Shown here piece after piece: positions 4,748 to 5,475 of a stretch of 5,475 nucleotides of DNA. Origin of the DNA: Candidatus Saccharimonadota bacterium (GTDB lineage Bacteria; Patescibacteriota; Saccharimonadia; Saccharimonadales; Saccharimonadaceae); assembly GCA_017511405.1 (NCBI GenBank), contig JAFWKB010000038.1, positions 1 to 5,475 of the forward strand. The letters are read 5' to 3'. The notes under the pieces are model-generated. The model worked only from the letters and a program-made list of their open reading frames with translations, was not told the DNA's origin and searched no databases. Positions within the stretch are counted from its first letter, which is position 1, and each line of letters starts with the position of its first letter. Both the position numbers and the translations under genes were made by a program.

Positions 4748-5475
4748 TTATTTTTTTCTTCTGCTTACGAACCATAATGCCCCCATCGAAGCGACTACTG
4801 CCAATGTCGCACTACTAAGCCCCGCCGAAACAACTTTTGTATATTTCCCGGTATCTGGTACGATAATATCAATCTTTTCCGCGCTACGACCACCGACTTT
4901 ATTTATATAACTCGTAAACCATGCTGGTAGAAGTTCCAAATGACGGAACTTGTCGGTTGGCCAGTTATCACTGTTGTTAGCTTCGTCGGCAGCACTTGCA
5001 ATGCGTACGGCAAGATACTCATGGTTAGCGCTTAGCATGGCATCTGGGTTTTCAATAGTGTCAACAATTTCACTACCGGGGGCTAAATCAGAGAAAGGAA
5101 CCTCTTTATAGATTGTTTTATCAACCGTATTATAATATACTAACTTTCCGCTCTTGTGACCTGGGCCTAGTGATTTGGCGGTTACGGTGTAGGCATCTCG
5201 GTTGCCATGATTGTGAAAATCGTATTTCAGATTAGTTATTTGGACTTGACCTTCGCTGGCATCGACTACATATTCTGACTGAACACCGATGTCGGCATAA
5301 TCGTCGTTGCGGCTAGTAGCGCCTAGTACGTAGGTGTGAGGGTTATTGTAGTCGGCTGCCGGAAGATCTAACTCAAGTTGGTAGGTATCACCTGGGCTGA
5401 GAGTTGGAATGTCATAATCTGCTAGCTTGACGTACTTATCGCTAGATTCGCCTTCGTTCTTCAAATATAGTGAGA
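4748..5475 (-). CDS. Cell-surface protein, C-terminal end with VPDTG anchor (runs off right edge)
   Basis: The last 241 residues of a larger secreted protein; the frame is open to the right edge, so the true start lies outside. A TTG at 5464 is in frame but lies in the middle of a domain and is not a start. Two Ig-like repeats of the CARDB/APHP kind are visible: a partial one opening SLYLKNEGESSDKYV with LSPGDTYQLELDLP, and one from about residue 78 with NHGNRDAY, LAPGSEIVDT and the typical DEANNSDNW ending near 170. Then come a linker and a classical C-terminal anchor: VPDTG (205-209), a hydrophobic stretch of about 23 residues (214-236) and the tail SRRKK. The layout is that of a sortase substrate with V in place of L of LPXTG, so the repeats should be displayed outside the cell. 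Adhesion or host contact is plausible for such repeats but not shown. No convincing terminator follows the stop codon. Confidence 0.85.
   Translation of the reverse strand, partial: SLYLKNEGESSDKYVKLADYDIPTLSPGDTYQLELDLPAADYNNPHTYVLGATSRNDDYADIGVQSEYVVDASEGQVQITNLKYDFHNHGNRDAYTVTAKSLGPGHKSGKLVYYNTVDKTIYKEVPFSDLAPGSEIVDTIENPDAMLSANHEYLAVRIASAADEANNSDNWPTDKFRHLELLPAWFTSYINKVGGRSAEKIDIIVPDTGKYTKVVSAGLSSATLAVVASMGALWFVSRRKK

Noticed and set aside
4730..4777. 15-codon plus-strand frame after GGAG (ATG at 4730)
   Set aside because: The GGAG is only two bases from the ATG, too close for a Shine-Dalgarno site, and the frame runs antisense into the surface protein gene.
1..5475. CRISPR array, insertion sequence, phage or toxin-antitoxin module
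   Set aside because: No regularly spaced repeats, transposase, terminal inverted repeats, phage genes or small paired genes are visible on either strand.

Overview
The window looks like a piece of a small, streamlined bacterial chromosome, most likely from the Patescibacteria (CPR), probably Saccharibacteria/TM7. That placement is an inference from four things: moderate GC, short intergenic gaps, divergent but intact glycolytic enzymes, and a surface protein ending in a VPDTG-type sorting signal. The code is standard: no TGA falls inside a gene, and all five visible stop codons are TAA. No marker in the window fixes the taxonomy, so treat it as likely rather than shown.

Layout, left to right. 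The N-terminal third of the GTP-binding domain of elongation factor G (fusA, minus strand) runs off the left edge. It has its own promoter and Shine-Dalgarno site. Between fusA and pgk is a 176-bp gap that also carries a near-consensus promoter on the opposite strand, immediately followed by a small terminator-like hairpin. Next come phosphoglycerate kinase (pgk) and pyruvate kinase (pyk), both on the minus strand, with pyk upstream and a 29-bp gap between them. They form a two-gene operon for the two ATP-yielding steps of lower glycolysis. A 57-bp divergent promoter region separates pyk from a plus-strand gene for a small single-pass membrane protein of unknown function. A tRNA-Glu(UUC) gene follows; its promoter starts inside the end of the membrane-protein gene and a terminator hairpin follows the tRNA. 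A HAD-family phosphatase gene converges on the tRNA from the minus strand. After a 262-bp non-coding gap with an inverted repeat and a purine-rich, hairpin-forming segment comes the C-terminal end of a large cell-surface protein (minus strand). It has CARDB-like repeats and a C-terminal anchor, and runs off the right edge.

How the parts relate. fusA, tRNA-Glu, pgk and pyk are housekeeping genes. The HAD gene is visibly more AT-rich and, with the surface protein, looks accessory. Three promoters share the extended -10 form TATGnTAAAAT and pyk has a one-base variant. At pyk and the small membrane protein this element sits six bases before the ATG, which predicts leaderless mRNAs, whereas fusA and pgk have ordinary Shine-Dalgarno sites.

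I did not find a convincing new defence, mobile or biosynthetic system. The best candidates for something undescribed are the structured non-coding segment at about 4591-4745 and the antisense promoter-hairpin unit at 467-529.
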